NCBI GenBank assembly: GCA_049841135.1
Contig: JASGHK010000004.1
Location: 248,001 to 312,000, forward strand
Length of the DNA: 64,000 bases
Direction: 5' to 3'
Origin: JACRCT01 sp049841135
GTDB lineage: Bacteria; Myxococcota; Myxococcia; Myxococcales; UBA5297
Below the pieces are notes generated by a model. That model made no database searches. It saw only the letters and a list, made by a program, of their open reading frames with translations, and was not told where the DNA came from. Made by a program: the position numbers and the translations under genes. This document shows, piece after piece, positions 47,048-56,677 of the stretch; position 1 is the first letter of the stretch, and each line of letters starts with the position of its first letter.

Positions 47048-49048
47048 TCACGGTTCGGCCATGGCGCAGACGCGCCCCTCGGGGACGGGCCCCACCCCGT
47101 CGCGGCGGCGGTAGAGCTGGAACGACTCCGACCGGAAGTGCCTCAAGAGCGGGTCCTGGAAGACCCGGTCGCGCGCGAAGAAGCGCTTCACGGTGGGGTC
47201 GGTCTCCATGTACTCGGACGAGAAGCGCGAGCGCGGCAGGGACAAGACGAAGCGCAGCTTGTCGGCGCAGACCTCGTCCCAGTAGGCCCTGGCGGTGAGC
47301 AGGCCGCTGCGGAAGCGCTTGTTGTTGGTGTCCGCCTCGTCGCCGGCGATGCGGCGGCCGGCCAAGAGCGCCACCAGCGGGGTCGAGGTGGACGCTCCGC
47401 TGATCGTCTCGTCGGGCGCGCTGTTGGCCGCGACGTAGGCAGCGATCTCCGGCGCCACCGAGAAGGCCAGCGACTTGTTCCAGAGGTAGTGCCGATACGG
47501 CGGGTTGGGCTCGCCCTTGAGGCGCTGGTCCTGGAAGAACAGGGCGCGCGCGAGCTGCGCCGGCCCGGTGAAGGCGATGGGGTCGCGCCAGGTGTAGCTC
47601 GCCGTCTGGCCGCGGTCGCGCAGCTCCTCCGGGAAGAGCCCGTCGTGCAGCGCGTGGCCCAGCGGAGTGTGAAGACAGAAGGCGCCGGCGAGCAGACCCG
47701 AAAGCGCCAGCTCTTTGAGGTCCTTGGCCCCGGCGCCGCGCTCGACGATCCAGAGGAAGGCCCAGGCCGCGGGCAAGGCCATCAGCACCATCTGCGGCAC
47801 GAGGTAGAAGTCGTAGACCTCGTTGAGCGCCGCCCACTGCAGCACGAACAGGAGCCCGGCGAGGCCGCCCAGCAGCGCGAGCCCCTGCGGGCTCCCCGAG
47901 AGCATGGCGCCCAGGAGCTTGCGCCAGCCCTTGCGCAGCGGCCCGGTCCCGGCCGGCTGGGCGAGCGCCGGCCCGATCGCGAGGGCCAGGCCCAGGAGCG
48001 CGGCGACGTAGAGCGAGGCGTGCCAGTACGCCGACTTGCCGAACGTTCGGCTCGAGAGGAAGACCCGCAGGTCGTGCAGGTAGGCAGAGACGAAGGTGAT
48101 GGGGTTGGCGGAGGAGAAGAGCGAGATGTGGTCGCCCGAGGCGGCCTTGGCGAAGTGGTAGCGGTAGACGCCGTCGACGAAGCCATCCCCGCCGAGCGCA
48201 CCGAAGACGCCGTTCCAGAGACCGACGCAGCCCAGAAGGCCGGCGGCGTACCAGGCCACCGCCTTGCGCGACGCTCCGGCGAAGGCGACCGCCAGCGCCA
48301 GGACGCCGGCGAGCGCGTACATCCCCGTGCCCAGCGCCAGCCCTGCCGCGATGCCGGAAGCCAGCGGGCGACCGCGCACGGCCAGGAGCACCGCCAGGGC
48401 CAGGAAGGCGGTGAGGATGTTCTCGCCGTCCATGTCGGTCGAGCCCATCAGCACTTCGTAGGCCGTCAGGTGGAAGAGCGCGGCGAGCACCGCCATCGGC
48501 CGCGAGGCCTTGCGCAGCGCGAGGTAGAGGCAGGCCGCGGCGACGAGCTGCGCGGTCGGCGCGATGCACTTGGCCAAGGGCAGCGAGAAGCCGAAGACCT
48601 TGAAGACGATCGTCGGCACGAGCAAGTGGATCGGTGGATGGGCGAAGAAGAAGTCGCGGTAGGGCACCGCCCCCTGGGCGAAGCGGTGCGCCATGTAGAA
48701 GTAGATGTTCTCGTCGGTGTCGCTGCCGTGGATGCCCACCGTCTTGAGCAGGACGAAGGTTCCGAAGACCAGCATCAGGCTCGTGGCTTCGGCGGCGATC
48801 GGCGCCCAGGGAGGTAGCCTCCCCTGCACCTTCCCCAGGTGCGGCAGCCAGAACGCCAACGCCGCCGCGGCGACCAGCGGCCACCGGAGCAGGTGCGGCA
48901 AGAAGCCGAGCGGCCCACCCTCGAATGCGGCCACGACCAGCAGCGCTGCGCTGGCGACGGCTGGAACGAGCAAGGGGTTGGTCGGCGTCGTCGGGCCGCC
49001 CACCTGCTCGGACTTCTGCTGCTTCTTCATTTCCCGTCGGGACGCCAT
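47048..49048 (-). CDS. PMT/GT39-like membrane glycosyltransferase
   Basis: A 666-residue GT-C type enzyme with about 11-12 helices. The first periplasmic loop has the acidic catalytic pattern (SDTDENIYFYMAHRFAQGA, then PYRDFFFAHPPIHLL) typical of dolichyl/undecaprenyl-phosphate sugar transferases (Glyco_transf / PMT_2). It would transfer a sugar from a polyprenyl carrier to protein or lipid in the periplasm. The acceptor is unknown. N-terminus is basic (MASRREMKKQQKSEQ); start 49048 or 49030. Confidence 0.82.
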   Translation of the reverse strand: MASRREMKKQQKSEQVGGPTTPTNPLLVPAVASAALLVVAAFEGGPLGFLPHLLRWPLVAAAALAFWLPHLGKVQGRLPPWAPIAAEATSLMLVFGTFVLLKTVGIHGSDTDENIYFYMAHRFAQGAVPYRDFFFAHPPIHLLVPTIVFKVFGFSLPLAKCIAPTAQLVAAACLYLALRKASRPMAVLAALFHLTAYEVLMGSTDMDGENILTAFLALAVLLAVRGRPLASGIAAGLALGTGMYALAGVLALAVAFAGASRKAVAWYAAGLLGCVGLWNGVFGALGGDGFVDGVYRYHFAKAASGDHISLFSSANPITFVSAYLHDLRVFLSSRTFGKSAYWHASLYVAALLGLALAIGPALAQPAGTGPLRKGWRKLLGAMLSGSPQGLALLGGLAGLLFVLQWAALNEVYDFYLVPQMVLMALPAAWAFLWIVERGAGAKDLKELALSGLLAGAFCLHTPLGHALHDGLFPEELRDRGQTASYTWRDPIAFTGPAQLARALFFQDQRLKGEPNPPYRHYLWNKSLAFSVAPEIAAYVAANSAPDETISGASTSTPLVALLAGRRIAGDEADTNNKRFRSGLLTARAYWDEVCADKLRFVLSLPRSRFSSEYMETDPTVKRFFARDRVFQDPLLRHFRSESFQLYRRRDGVGPVPEGRVCAMAEP

Positions 49049-49179
49049 GGGCGGCGGATTCTACACGCCCCAGTCACGGTGGCGTCGTCCTCGATCCCGG
49101 ACGGCAGCTCCCGAGGGCGGGGGCCATGTTGATGGGTACTGACATACCTTACGCAATGCGCGAGGGGCCTGCCCCGCCG

Positions 49180-50085
49180 CTACTTGCGCGAGAACTCGAC
49201 CAGCACCTGGGCCACTCCGCCCTTGGCGGTGGAGGAGCCTTTGCCGATGGCCGCCTTGGCACAAGCGAGCAGCCCGGCGTCGTCCACGCTGTCGGCGATG
49301 ACCGTCCCCACCTTGAGCTCGCCGCCCTTGCCGGAGTTGACGTTGAAGACGTACGAGCCGTCGAGGGTCGCCTTCTTGGCCAGCGCGGCCTCGTAGCACT
49401 TGGACAGCTCGGGCAGCGTCTTGCCCACCCCGTCGACCACTTCCGGATTGCACTCCGAGCAGTCCTGGGAGGCGGTGCGGACCTCGACGGTGGGCTTGCC
49501 ATGGGCGGTCGGCAGCGGCTGCAGGTCGTCCTTGGTCGAGCGGGCGACGGGCTTGCCGTTCGCGCGCAGCTCGGCGCCCATCAGGTCGATGGAGAACGCG
49601 TAGCTCTTGGCCTTGCTCACCACGCAGGGAGCACCCTCCTCCTCGGCCGGCTTGAACATCAGCGCCAGGGAGAGCGTGCCCTTGGCCAGGCCCGCCTTGA
49701 GCGTCGCGAGCTCCGCTTCGACCGCCTCGAGCTCGATGTCCTCGCGGCCGGCGTCGAAGAGCGCCAGCGAACCGCTGAAGGCCCGGAAGGGCTTCTCGGT
49801 GGCGAGCGTGACCGTCTTCTCGGCCTCGTCCCACTCGCCGATGGTGAAGCCGCCCCAGGCCAGCTCCAGCACGAAGGTCGTCTTCTTGAGCTGTTCGTGC
49901 TGCTTCTCGTAAGCGGCCTTGGACTGGGCCTTGGCGGTCGCCGTCCCGTTGAAGACCTGCCGCTCCGCCGGCTGCAGCGCCGCACACAGCTCGGCCAGCT
50001 TCGCCTCGCTCACCAGCGGCACCATCTCGCCCGCAACGGCTGGAGCCGACAGCAGGATCGCCAGGGTCATCACCAGGCCGCGCAT
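49180..50085 (-). CDS. Exported protein with TonB-like (AgmX/PglI-type) C-terminal domain
   Basis: A 301-residue protein with signal peptide (MRGLVMTLAILLSAPAVAG). The C-terminus LPELSKCYEAALAKKATLDG, then GSYVFNVNSGKGGELKVGTV and LLACAKAAIGKG matches the TonB-like domain seen in myxobacterial AgmX-type motility proteins. Cys pairs (CSEC, CYE, LLACA) suggest disulfides. The ATG at 50085 follows GAGGAGGAGAG. Possible role in an envelope machine; not shown. Confidence 0.7.
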   Translation of the reverse strand: MRGLVMTLAILLSAPAVAGEMVPLVSEAKLAELCAALQPAERQVFNGTATAKAQSKAAYEKQHEQLKKTTFVLELAWGGFTIGEWDEAEKTVTLATEKPFRAFSGSLALFDAGREDIELEAVEAELATLKAGLAKGTLSLALMFKPAEEEGAPCVVSKAKSYAFSIDLMGAELRANGKPVARSTKDDLQPLPTAHGKPTVEVRTASQDCSECNPEVVDGVGKTLPELSKCYEAALAKKATLDGSYVFNVNSGKGGELKVGTVIADSVDDAGLLACAKAAIGKGSSTAKGGVAQVLVEFSRK

Positions 50086-50152
50086 CAATCTCTCCTCCTC
50101 GTTCAGCCACCGCTCGGCCCCGACTGTACGGACCGCGCCGGGCCCCGGTCAA

Positions 50153-50273
50153 TTCGGGCTGCGGGCTTCGGGCTGCGGGCTTCGGGTCAAGCGCCGCGTC
50201 GCAGAGCCCGAGGCGCCGAGTCTTGGCGGCGAGTCGGGTTCCTTGGCCCCCACAGCCTTGGCGACCTTGGCGG
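50153..50273. repeat. Two intergenic micro-repeat families (TTCGGGCTGCGGGC and CTTGGCGNC)
   Basis: 50153-50187: tandem TTCGGGCTGCGGGC, two full 14-base units and a partial third. 50221-50229, 50256-50264 and 50265-50273: TCTTGGCGG, CCTTGGCGA and CCTTGGCGG. Non-coding, between the TonB-like gene and the lipid kinase. The first family recurs near 3.2 and 24.3 kb. Confidence 0.6.
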
Positions 50274-50294
50274 TCGATCGCGGTGGATGGCCGC

Positions 50295-51242
50295 TCAGGT
50301 GCTGGGCGCGACCTTCAACCGCAGCGCCAGCGGCAGGAGCTCGAGCGTCGCCGGCAGCCGGCCGGGCTGCTCTCCGTCGACGTCCAGGAGCACCTCGGCC
50401 CCGCCCTCGGCCTCGATGCGCACCGTCTTGGCCCGCTCGCAGCGCGTGTTGGGCAGGTCGACGTGGCTGCCGTCGTAGATGGCCTTGCTGTTGAAGACGA
50501 AGTCGGAGAGCTTCACCCCGCTCCACGAGGTCACGTCGAACAGGCCGTCGTCGGGGATGGCCTTGGGTGCGATCCACATGCCGCCGCCGAAGTACTGGCC
50601 ATTGGCCACCGCGACCAGCGTCGAGGGCGCCGTCCGCTCCGGGCCGCCGTCGAAGCTCACCTTCATCGCGACGTCCCGGTAGCGCCACAGCGCCTTGAGC
50701 GAGCCGATGGCGAAGCTGACCTTGCCGCCCAGCGCCTTGCTCGCCCGGTTCACCTCGTGATCCACCAGGCCCGAGACCCCGGCCGAGGCGATGTTCACGA
50801 AGTAGCGCGAGCGCGTCGCGCCGTCGTGGCCGGTGAAGGTGATGCGCCCGGCGTCGATGGCCTTGACCGACTCGCCGCGCAGCCGCCACGCCGCCTCGGG
50901 CAGGCTCGCGCCCCAGCCGAAGGTCTTGCGGAAGTCGCCGCCGGTGCCCCGCGGGACGACCCCCAGCGCCACGCCCGGACGGACCAGCGAGCCCATTTCG
51001 TCGAGCAGCCCGTTGACCACCTCGTTGGTGGTCCCGTCGCCGCCCACCGCGACCACGCACTGGGCGCCCTCCTCCGCCGCGCGGCGGGCGAGCTCCACCG
51101 CGTGGCCCGGGCGCTCGGTGAAGGCGTGCCCGAACTCGCCGATGGCGGCGCGGACCTCCCGCGCGATCTCGTCGAAGTGCCGGCCAGTGGTGCCGTTGCC
51201 GCTCTTCGGGTTGACGACGAGGAACGTCTTCAGCTGGGCCAT
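50295..51242 (-). CDS. Diacylglycerol kinase-family lipid kinase
   Basis: A 315-residue DAGK/YegS/sphingosine-kinase-like enzyme. Motifs: VVNPKSGNG (9-17), VGGDGTTNEVVNG (66-78), PRGTGGDF, and the C-terminal LLDVDGEQPG. It phosphorylates a lipid hydroxyl with ATP; the substrate may be diacylglycerol or a related lipid. GGAGG lies upstream of the ATG at 51242. It starts 17 bases after the Fe-S gene, so it belongs to the oxidoreductase operon. Confidence 0.9.
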   Translation of the reverse strand: MAQLKTFLVVNPKSGNGTTGRHFDEIAREVRAAIGEFGHAFTERPGHAVELARRAAEEGAQCVVAVGGDGTTNEVVNGLLDEMGSLVRPGVALGVVPRGTGGDFRKTFGWGASLPEAAWRLRGESVKAIDAGRITFTGHDGATRSRYFVNIASAGVSGLVDHEVNRASKALGGKVSFAIGSLKALWRYRDVAMKVSFDGGPERTAPSTLVAVANGQYFGGGMWIAPKAIPDDGLFDVTSWSGVKLSDFVFNSKAIYDGSHVDLPNTRCERAKTVRIEAEGGAEVLLDVDGEQPGRLPATLELLPLALRLKVAPST

Positions 51243-51258
51243 GCGCTCTGCCTCCCGC

Positions 51259-52372
51259 TCAGCCTTCGAGGTCCTCGTCGCGCGCCGCGACCCAGCGCTC
51301 CAGGACCGTGAACAGCTCCATCGCATCGACGCCGGCCCGCCGGAAGTTGCGGCACGCCGACGGGCAGCCCGTCACAATCCGCTGCGGCCCTTGGCCGCCC
51401 ACCGGCTCCATCGCCTCGGCCTGGCGCCTGGCCACGTCCACCGCCACCTCGGGCATCGTCAGCGGCAGCAGCCCGCCGCCTCCCGAGCAGCCGGCGTCCT
51501 CGTGATGCTCCGGCGCCTCGGTGAAGTCGCCCACCGCCGCCCGCAGGAGCCGCCGAGGGCCTTCGTAGCGCCCCAGCACCCGGCCGAGCTGGCAGGCGTC
51601 GTGGTAGGTGACGTCCATGCGCAGCGGCGCGCGCCCGAAGGCGTACTCGAGCCGGTCGGCCAAGAGGTCGACGAGCAGCACGACCTTGGGCTTGAGGTGC
51701 ACGCCGGCCTCGGGGTAGGCCCGCGTCAGCGCCACCGCGCAGCCGGGGTCGCTCACCACCAGCTCGGAGGAGATCCTCCGCCTCCTTGGCGAAGGCCGCC
51801 GCGTGCGCCTCGAACTCCGGGCGCAGGCCCGCGGCCCACAAGGGATAGCCGCAGCAGCGCCGGCTCACCCCGGCCAAGGTCAGCCGCACCCCGAAGCCCG
51901 CCGCCGCGTTCATCGCCGCGCGGGCCATCGCCGGCTCGCGGGCGAGCGCGGTGCAGCCCGGGAAGAAGGCCCGCCCCTCGGTCTCGCGAGAGATGGCGCG
52001 GGCGCAGGCGGCGAGGTCGGCGCCGAACGGGTTGCCGCTCTTGAACCGCTCGCGCAGCTCTTCGATCGCCCTGGGCGCCTCGCCCTCTTCCACCGCGTCG
52101 ACCCGCGCCTCGAACAGGGCCGCGCCGACCGGGCTCTCGTGCCGGCAGTGGGCCGTGCAGCGCCCGCAGGAGGTGCACGCGTAGAGCGCGCTCGCGCCGT
52201 CGTCGTCGAGCCGCCGCGCGCCGGTCAGGTGCTGGTGGGCGACGGTCATCTTCCCGCCTGGCGTGTGCGCCTCCTTGCCAGTGGCGGCCGAGGCCGGGCA
52301 GGCAAAGGTGCACAGCTTCTGGCAGGCCTCGCAGTAGGCGAGCGAGCGGCGGTGGTCGGCGAGCGGGCTCAC
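51259..52372 (-). CDS. (Fe-S)-binding oxidoreductase subunit, GlcF/GlpC-like (frameshifted)
   Basis: An electron-transfer subunit with two 4Fe-4S ferredoxin motifs (CEACQKLCTFACP; CTSCGRCTAHC) and two CCG-type modules (CTALAREPAM with CCGYPLW; CQLGRVLG with CSGGGG). The GTG at 52372 overlaps the previous stop (GTGA). The frame breaks in KEAEDLL near 51763-51778; dropping one base gives KEAEDLLELVVSDPGC. The palindromic CGGAGGATCTCCTCCG sits on the break. Restored length about 370 residues, as in GlcF/GlpC. It would pass electrons from the FAD subunits to quinone. Confidence 0.85.
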
Positions 52373-53433
52373 GAGGCGGCCTCCGGGGCCAGCCCGGGGA
52401 GCAGCGCCGGGCCCAGGGCGGCGAGGAAGGCTTCCGGCAGCGGCGCGGGCGGGGCGGACAGATCCACCGCGCCCTTCACCGGCTCGTCGGCGGCGACGAT
52501 CAGGCTCTCGCGCGAGAGCCGGTACAGCCCCACCGGCCCCGACTGCGCCAGGGCGAAAGGCAGCCGCTCCCAGGCCAGCTCTCCCTCGAAGGCGAAGTCG
52601 CGCTCGTAGACCCGGCGCATGGTCCGCATCTCGCCGCTGTGCCCGACGAGCTCCTCGAGCGCGGTGCGGTCGCGACGGGCGCGGAAGGCGTGGCTGGCCA
52701 CCACCAGATCGACCAGGTAGCCGCGAGATTTGCGCTGCACCTGGGCCTCGGCGACGGGGATCTCCGCGCGCAGCGCGCCGCGCAGGAGCGCCGCGACGTC
52801 CTCGGGCCGGTCGACCGCGGCGTGCACCGTGGCCTGCACGTCCGGTCGCGGCAGCGCCCGCAGGCAGGCCTCCAGCACGATGCCGGCCTGCCCGGCCAAC
52901 CCGAGGAAGGCGCGGTCGATGCCGGGGCCGAGCGAGCAGCGCGCCGTCGCCGGCCCGACGTAGAGGCCACCGCCGCGCAGCGCCACGGTCAGCTGGGACG
53001 CCGCGGACTCCAGGCGGTTGCCGGCGACCGGCCGGAGCCCGGCGTAGGGGCTCTCGAGCCACTGGCGCAGCCCGAAGGTGCGGGCCCGGGGAGAGAGCGC
53101 TCCCAGCGACAGTCCCCATCCCCGCAGGGACGCTTCGATCTCCCCGACCGAGGCGTTGGCGCCCGCCCGAACCGTGCCGGAGACCGGGTCGGGCGGCTCG
53201 ATCCGGTCGAAGGCCTCGAGGCTGACCAGCACGGCGGCCCTGGCCTCGCCCAGGCTCTCGCGCGCAGCCAGCGCCCGAGCGGCCTCGCGGGGCGTCGACG
53301 GGACGAGCAGCACGCGCTCCCCCACGAGCCGCGTGGCGACACCAGCGTGCTTGCGCGCCAGCTCCTCGAGGGCCGGGAGGTCGACCGCGGACGCGGCCGG
53401 AGGAGCGGGAGGGAGGGTCGCCGCCTCGCTCAT
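52369..53433 (-). CDS. FAD-linked oxidase subunit, GlcE-like
   Basis: A 354-residue protein resembling the GlcE subunit: a shortened PCMH-type FAD-binding domain (VLLVPSTPREAARALAARES; SVGEIEASLRGWGLSLGAL; LRPVAGNRLESAASQL). It lacks the full GlcD substrate domain. The start overlaps the upstream gene (ATGA) and the end overlaps the Fe-S gene (GTGA), so the three genes are coupled. Confidence 0.82.
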   Translation of the reverse strand: MSEAATLPPAPPAASAVDLPALEELARKHAGVATRLVGERVLLVPSTPREAARALAARESLGEARAAVLVSLEAFDRIEPPDPVSGTVRAGANASVGEIEASLRGWGLSLGALSPRARTFGLRQWLESPYAGLRPVAGNRLESAASQLTVALRGGGLYVGPATARCSLGPGIDRAFLGLAGQAGIVLEACLRALPRPDVQATVHAAVDRPEDVAALLRGALRAEIPVAEAQVQRKSRGYLVDLVVASHAFRARRDRTALEELVGHSGEMRTMRRVYERDFAFEGELAWERLPFALAQSGPVGLYRLSRESLIVAADEPVKGAVDLSAPPAPLPEAFLAALGPALLPGLAPEAAS

Positions 53434-54995
53434 GCCGCCCCCTGCTTGCCCGGGTTGAGGATGCCTCGCGGGTCGAAGGTGGCCTTGAACGCCGACACCA
53501 CCCGCATCCCCTCTCCCAGCTGGGCCTGCATGGCGTTGAGGCGCTGCAGGCCGACCCCGCCGTGGTGGCTCGCCGCGGCGCCGGCGGCCTGCGCCGCGCT
53601 GAGCGCCTTGCGCCAGATCTCGTCGTGCCGCTGCACCGAGGCGTCGACGTCCTCGGCCGAGGCGGCGAAGAGGACCTCCAGCGAGCAGCCCTCGGCCCAG
53701 GCGGCGCCGATGCGGGTGCGCACCAGCGCCAGCGAGGCAATGGCTTCGCGCACCTGGCGCTGCACCTCGAGCACCCGGTCCCAGGTGACCGCGAGGTCGA
53801 TGGCGTCCACGAAGGTCCCGTCGTCCCAGGCCTTGCTGACGGCGAAGTCCTCGGCCGACTTGCGCGACAGCCACTGCCGGGCGGGCTCGGGCCCCAGCTC
53901 CTCGGCGCGCGCCGCCACGCACAGCCGGCCCGCCTCCTCGGCCTCGAGCTCGCACAGCTCGGACGGGCCCTCGAAGCTCAACGCGAGCACGCACGAGTGC
54001 AGCACCCGGGCCGCGGCGTTCAAGCCGCCCGGCCGGGCCGTCGCCATCCGGGCGAGGACGCGCGAGAGCGGCGTCCCCAGCGCTTCGTCGAAGCGCCGGC
54101 GCAGCGAGCCGCGGCGGCCCACCGGCGTCGCAGGCTCGGGGCTCTCCTCTGGACTGGCATCCGAGGGGTCGGAGAGGCGCACCGATGCGGGCCGCAACCC
54201 CGAGCGGAAGAGCGAGCGAGTGGCCTCCACCGCGTCGCGCAGCGAGGCGAAGCGCCAGGCCTGGAACACCGTGGCCTCCGGCCGGGAGAGCACGTGCAGC
54301 CGGGCCGAGGCGAAGACGGCCAGGGTCCCCTCGCTTCCCATAAGCACCTGCGCGAGGTCCCAGCCCGACAGCGGCCGGCGCGGTGTGGTGAGCACCTCGC
54401 CCCGGCCGTCCACGGCGGTGAGCGTCGCGACCAGGTCCTCCAGCCGGCCGTTGCGTCCGGCCGACCAGCCGGCCGAGCGCGTCGCGAGCCAGCCGCCGAG
54501 CGTCGCCGCGCGCCGATCGTAGGGGGCGTGCCCCAGCGTCAGCCCGGCCTGCTGGAGCCGCCGCTCCAGGAACTCGCCGACGATGCCCGCCTCGGCCTCG
54601 ACCTCGCGCGCTTCGGGGTCGAGCGCGAGGAGCCGGTTCATCCGCTTGAGGTCCACCGCGACGCCGCCGGCGAGGGGCACCACCGCGCCGGCCGAGCCGG
54701 TCCCGCCGCCGTAGGCCACCACCGGGACCGACAGCTGCGAGCAGCGGCGCACCAGCGCAGACAGCTCCTCGAGCGACGAGGGCCAGGCCACCACGTCCGG
54801 AAGCGGGCCGACCCGACCCGCGCGCGCCCAGAGGTGGGTGCGCGGCCACAGATCGCGCGAGGCGGCGATCCGGTCCTGCGAGCCCACCGAGGCCCGTCCG
54901 CCCACCAGGCGCGACAGCTCGCGCTGGAGCGCGCGCGCGGCCGGGGCTGGCGCGGCGAGGCCACCCATCAAAGAGGCTGGCAGTGGACCGGTCAT
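53430..54995 (-). CDS. FAD-binding oxidase, GlcD / alkyl-DHAP-synthase-like
   Basis: A 521-residue flavoprotein. The FAD-binding part has VVAYGGGTGSAGAVVPLAGG and VEAEAGIVGEFLERRLQQ, then ATLGGWLATRSAGW and VLMGSEGTLAVF. The C-terminal SHHGGVGLQRLN and FDPRGILNPGKQG resemble alkyldihydroxyacetonephosphate synthase, where a His cluster acts, more than GlcD (GHxGDGN). With an Fe-S partner and a lipid kinase in one operon, an oxidase of a lipid-linked or glycerol-type substrate is possible; glycolate/D-lactate oxidase is the conventional reading. Start at ATG 54995 or 54968. Confidence 0.8.
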   Translation of the reverse strand: MTGPLPASLMGGLAAPAPAARALQRELSRLVGGRASVGSQDRIAASRDLWPRTHLWARAGRVGPLPDVVAWPSSLEELSALVRRCSQLSVPVVAYGGGTGSAGAVVPLAGGVAVDLKRMNRLLALDPEAREVEAEAGIVGEFLERRLQQAGLTLGHAPYDRRAATLGGWLATRSAGWSAGRNGRLEDLVATLTAVDGRGEVLTTPRRPLSGWDLAQVLMGSEGTLAVFASARLHVLSRPEATVFQAWRFASLRDAVEATRSLFRSGLRPASVRLSDPSDASPEESPEPATPVGRRGSLRRRFDEALGTPLSRVLARMATARPGGLNAAARVLHSCVLALSFEGPSELCELEAEEAGRLCVAARAEELGPEPARQWLSRKSAEDFAVSKAWDDGTFVDAIDLAVTWDRVLEVQRQVREAIASLALVRTRIGAAWAEGCSLEVLFAASAEDVDASVQRHDEIWRKALSAAQAAGAAASHHGGVGLQRLNAMQAQLGEGMRVVSAFKATFDPRGILNPGKQGAA

Positions 54996-55106
54996 CGACA
55001 AGCGCCCCGCGCCCTTCCCTTTCGTTCCAGAGCGGCCCCGCGTCTTCGGGTGGCGGATGCTAGCCGCGCGAAGCTTGCCGTTCAAGGCAGGTACCGCTTC
55101 GGTAAG

Positions 55107-56531
55107 ATGCCGGCCATGGGGACCTACCGGACGACGCGCATCACGGGCACGCGGGAGGGGGCGCGCCTGTTTGGCGTCAACTCGCTGGGCCAGGCAGCCT
55201 TCCTCACGTTCGTCTGCCCGCCGTCCCACCCGTCGCGCAACATCCTCGAGCACTTCCACGTCCGGACGCCGTTCGCCCTCGCGGAGGTCGCAGGCCTGGT
55301 GGAGATCGCCGAGGACGACCGCGGCGTCTACGTGGTCGAGGTCGCCCAGCCGAGCCTGCCGCTGTCGGTGGTGGTGGACCGGGCCCAGGCCAGCCACCGG
55401 CCCTGCCCTCCCGACCTCGCCGCCTGGATGGCCCTGCGCGTCTGCCAGATCTCCGCGGCGCTGCCCCTGCCGCACCTGCGCCTCTCGGTGCGCAACGTCT
55501 TCGTCCGCCCCGACGGCGAGCCGTACGTGCTCGGCGCGATGTGGGCCCGCCAGCTGCCGGCGCTCCCCGAGGACGCGCCGTTCGTCCCGCCCCAGCCGCT
55601 GGAGGACGCCAAGCTCGACGCCTTCGCCGCGGCGGCCATCGCGCGGGCGCTCACGGGCGGGATCGAAGGCTTCCCGCTGCCCATCAAGGCGGCGCTGGAG
55701 GCCGCCAGCGGCGGTCCGGGCTGGGCCTGGATGCTGCCGAGCCGGGAGGCCGCCGCACACATCGAGAAGGCCCTGGGCGAGCCGGCGGTGAGCACCGCTC
55801 GCAAGCGCATGGCCACGTGGCTGCAAAGCCTGGGGCTCCCCGCCCAGGCCCCGGTCGACGACGGATGCCCCACCCTGCGCCTCTTGCCCGTCCACCGGCT
55901 CAACACCGGCGAAGACTCGGGCCCGCTGCCGGGCGGCCCCGCGATGTCCATGGACGGCCGCCTCGACGGGCAGGTCGGTCGCTCGGTGGCACCGGACCCC
56001 GTGGTCGACGTCGCGCCAGCGGCCGTGCCCGTGGCCCCCGCCGAGCCGGAGCCGCTCGAGCTCGACGAGCGCGCCCTCCGCTACGACCCCAAGCTGATTC
56101 CGAAGGGAGGGCCCGCGATCGAGGCCGGCTCCATGGCCCACAAGGTCCAGGCCGAGCTTGAAGACGTCGCGCGCCGCCGCCAGACCCGCAGGGTCTTCGG
56201 CGTCCTCGGCGTCTTGCTCTTACTGGCCGCGGTGGGCGTGGCGGCCGGGTACCTGCGCGCCCCTTCGGAGCTGGCCACCTTCGTCGGGAGCAGCAAGGAG
56301 ACCACGGCGCTGCTGCGCGTGGAGAGCACGCCTTCCGGCGCCTCCGTCACCATCGCCGGTACTCCGGTAGGCGAGACGCCCTTCGTCTGCCTCAACGAGT
56401 ACGAGGGCTCCACCGTGCGAGTCGAGCTGCCGGGCTACGAGCCGGTCACGCAGACCATCGGCGAGGGCACGCGGACCCTGCGGCTGGTCCTGACCCGGAA
56501 GGTTGGAGCGAAGCCGGCCAGAAAGCCCTGA
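55107..56531 (+). CDS. Kinase-like (pseudokinase) protein with membrane helix and PEGA domain
   Basis: A 474-residue protein. The first 230 residues follow the layout of a Ser/Thr kinase but the catalytic residues are gone: HRDLKPxN is replaced by PHLRLSVRNVFV (122-133), and DFG by VLGA. A Pro/Ala/Glu-rich linker leads to one membrane helix (RRVFGVLGVLLLLAAVGVAA) and a C-terminal PEGA domain (LRVESTPSGASVTIAGTPVG, FVCLNEYEG). PEGA domains are often on the outer face. It likely acts as a signalling scaffold. Start ATG at 55107 or 55116. Confidence 0.75.
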   Translation: MPAMGTYRTTRITGTREGARLFGVNSLGQAAFLTFVCPPSHPSRNILEHFHVRTPFALAEVAGLVEIAEDDRGVYVVEVAQPSLPLSVVVDRAQASHRPCPPDLAAWMALRVCQISAALPLPHLRLSVRNVFVRPDGEPYVLGAMWARQLPALPEDAPFVPPQPLEDAKLDAFAAAAIARALTGGIEGFPLPIKAALEAASGGPGWAWMLPSREAAAHIEKALGEPAVSTARKRMATWLQSLGLPAQAPVDDGCPTLRLLPVHRLNTGEDSGPLPGGPAMSMDGRLDGQVGRSVAPDPVVDVAPAAVPVAPAEPEPLELDERALRYDPKLIPKGGPAIEAGSMAHKVQAELEDVARRRQTRRVFGVLGVLLLLAAVGVAAGYLRAPSELATFVGSSKETTALLRVESTPSGASVTIAGTPVGETPFVCLNEYEGSTVRVELPGYEPVTQTIGEGTRTLRLVLTRKVGAKPARKP

Positions 56532-56677
56532 GCAGCCCTGCGGTTCGCTGGCCCGGCTATCGACTCTGGCCTGATCGGCGAGGTATCGTGCCGCACCTCG
56601 TGGCGCACGCCGCCATCGCCAAGGCGTCCGGCACCAGACGAGGGAAGTTAGGGTCGTCGTTTCGGCCAGTTGCAGTG

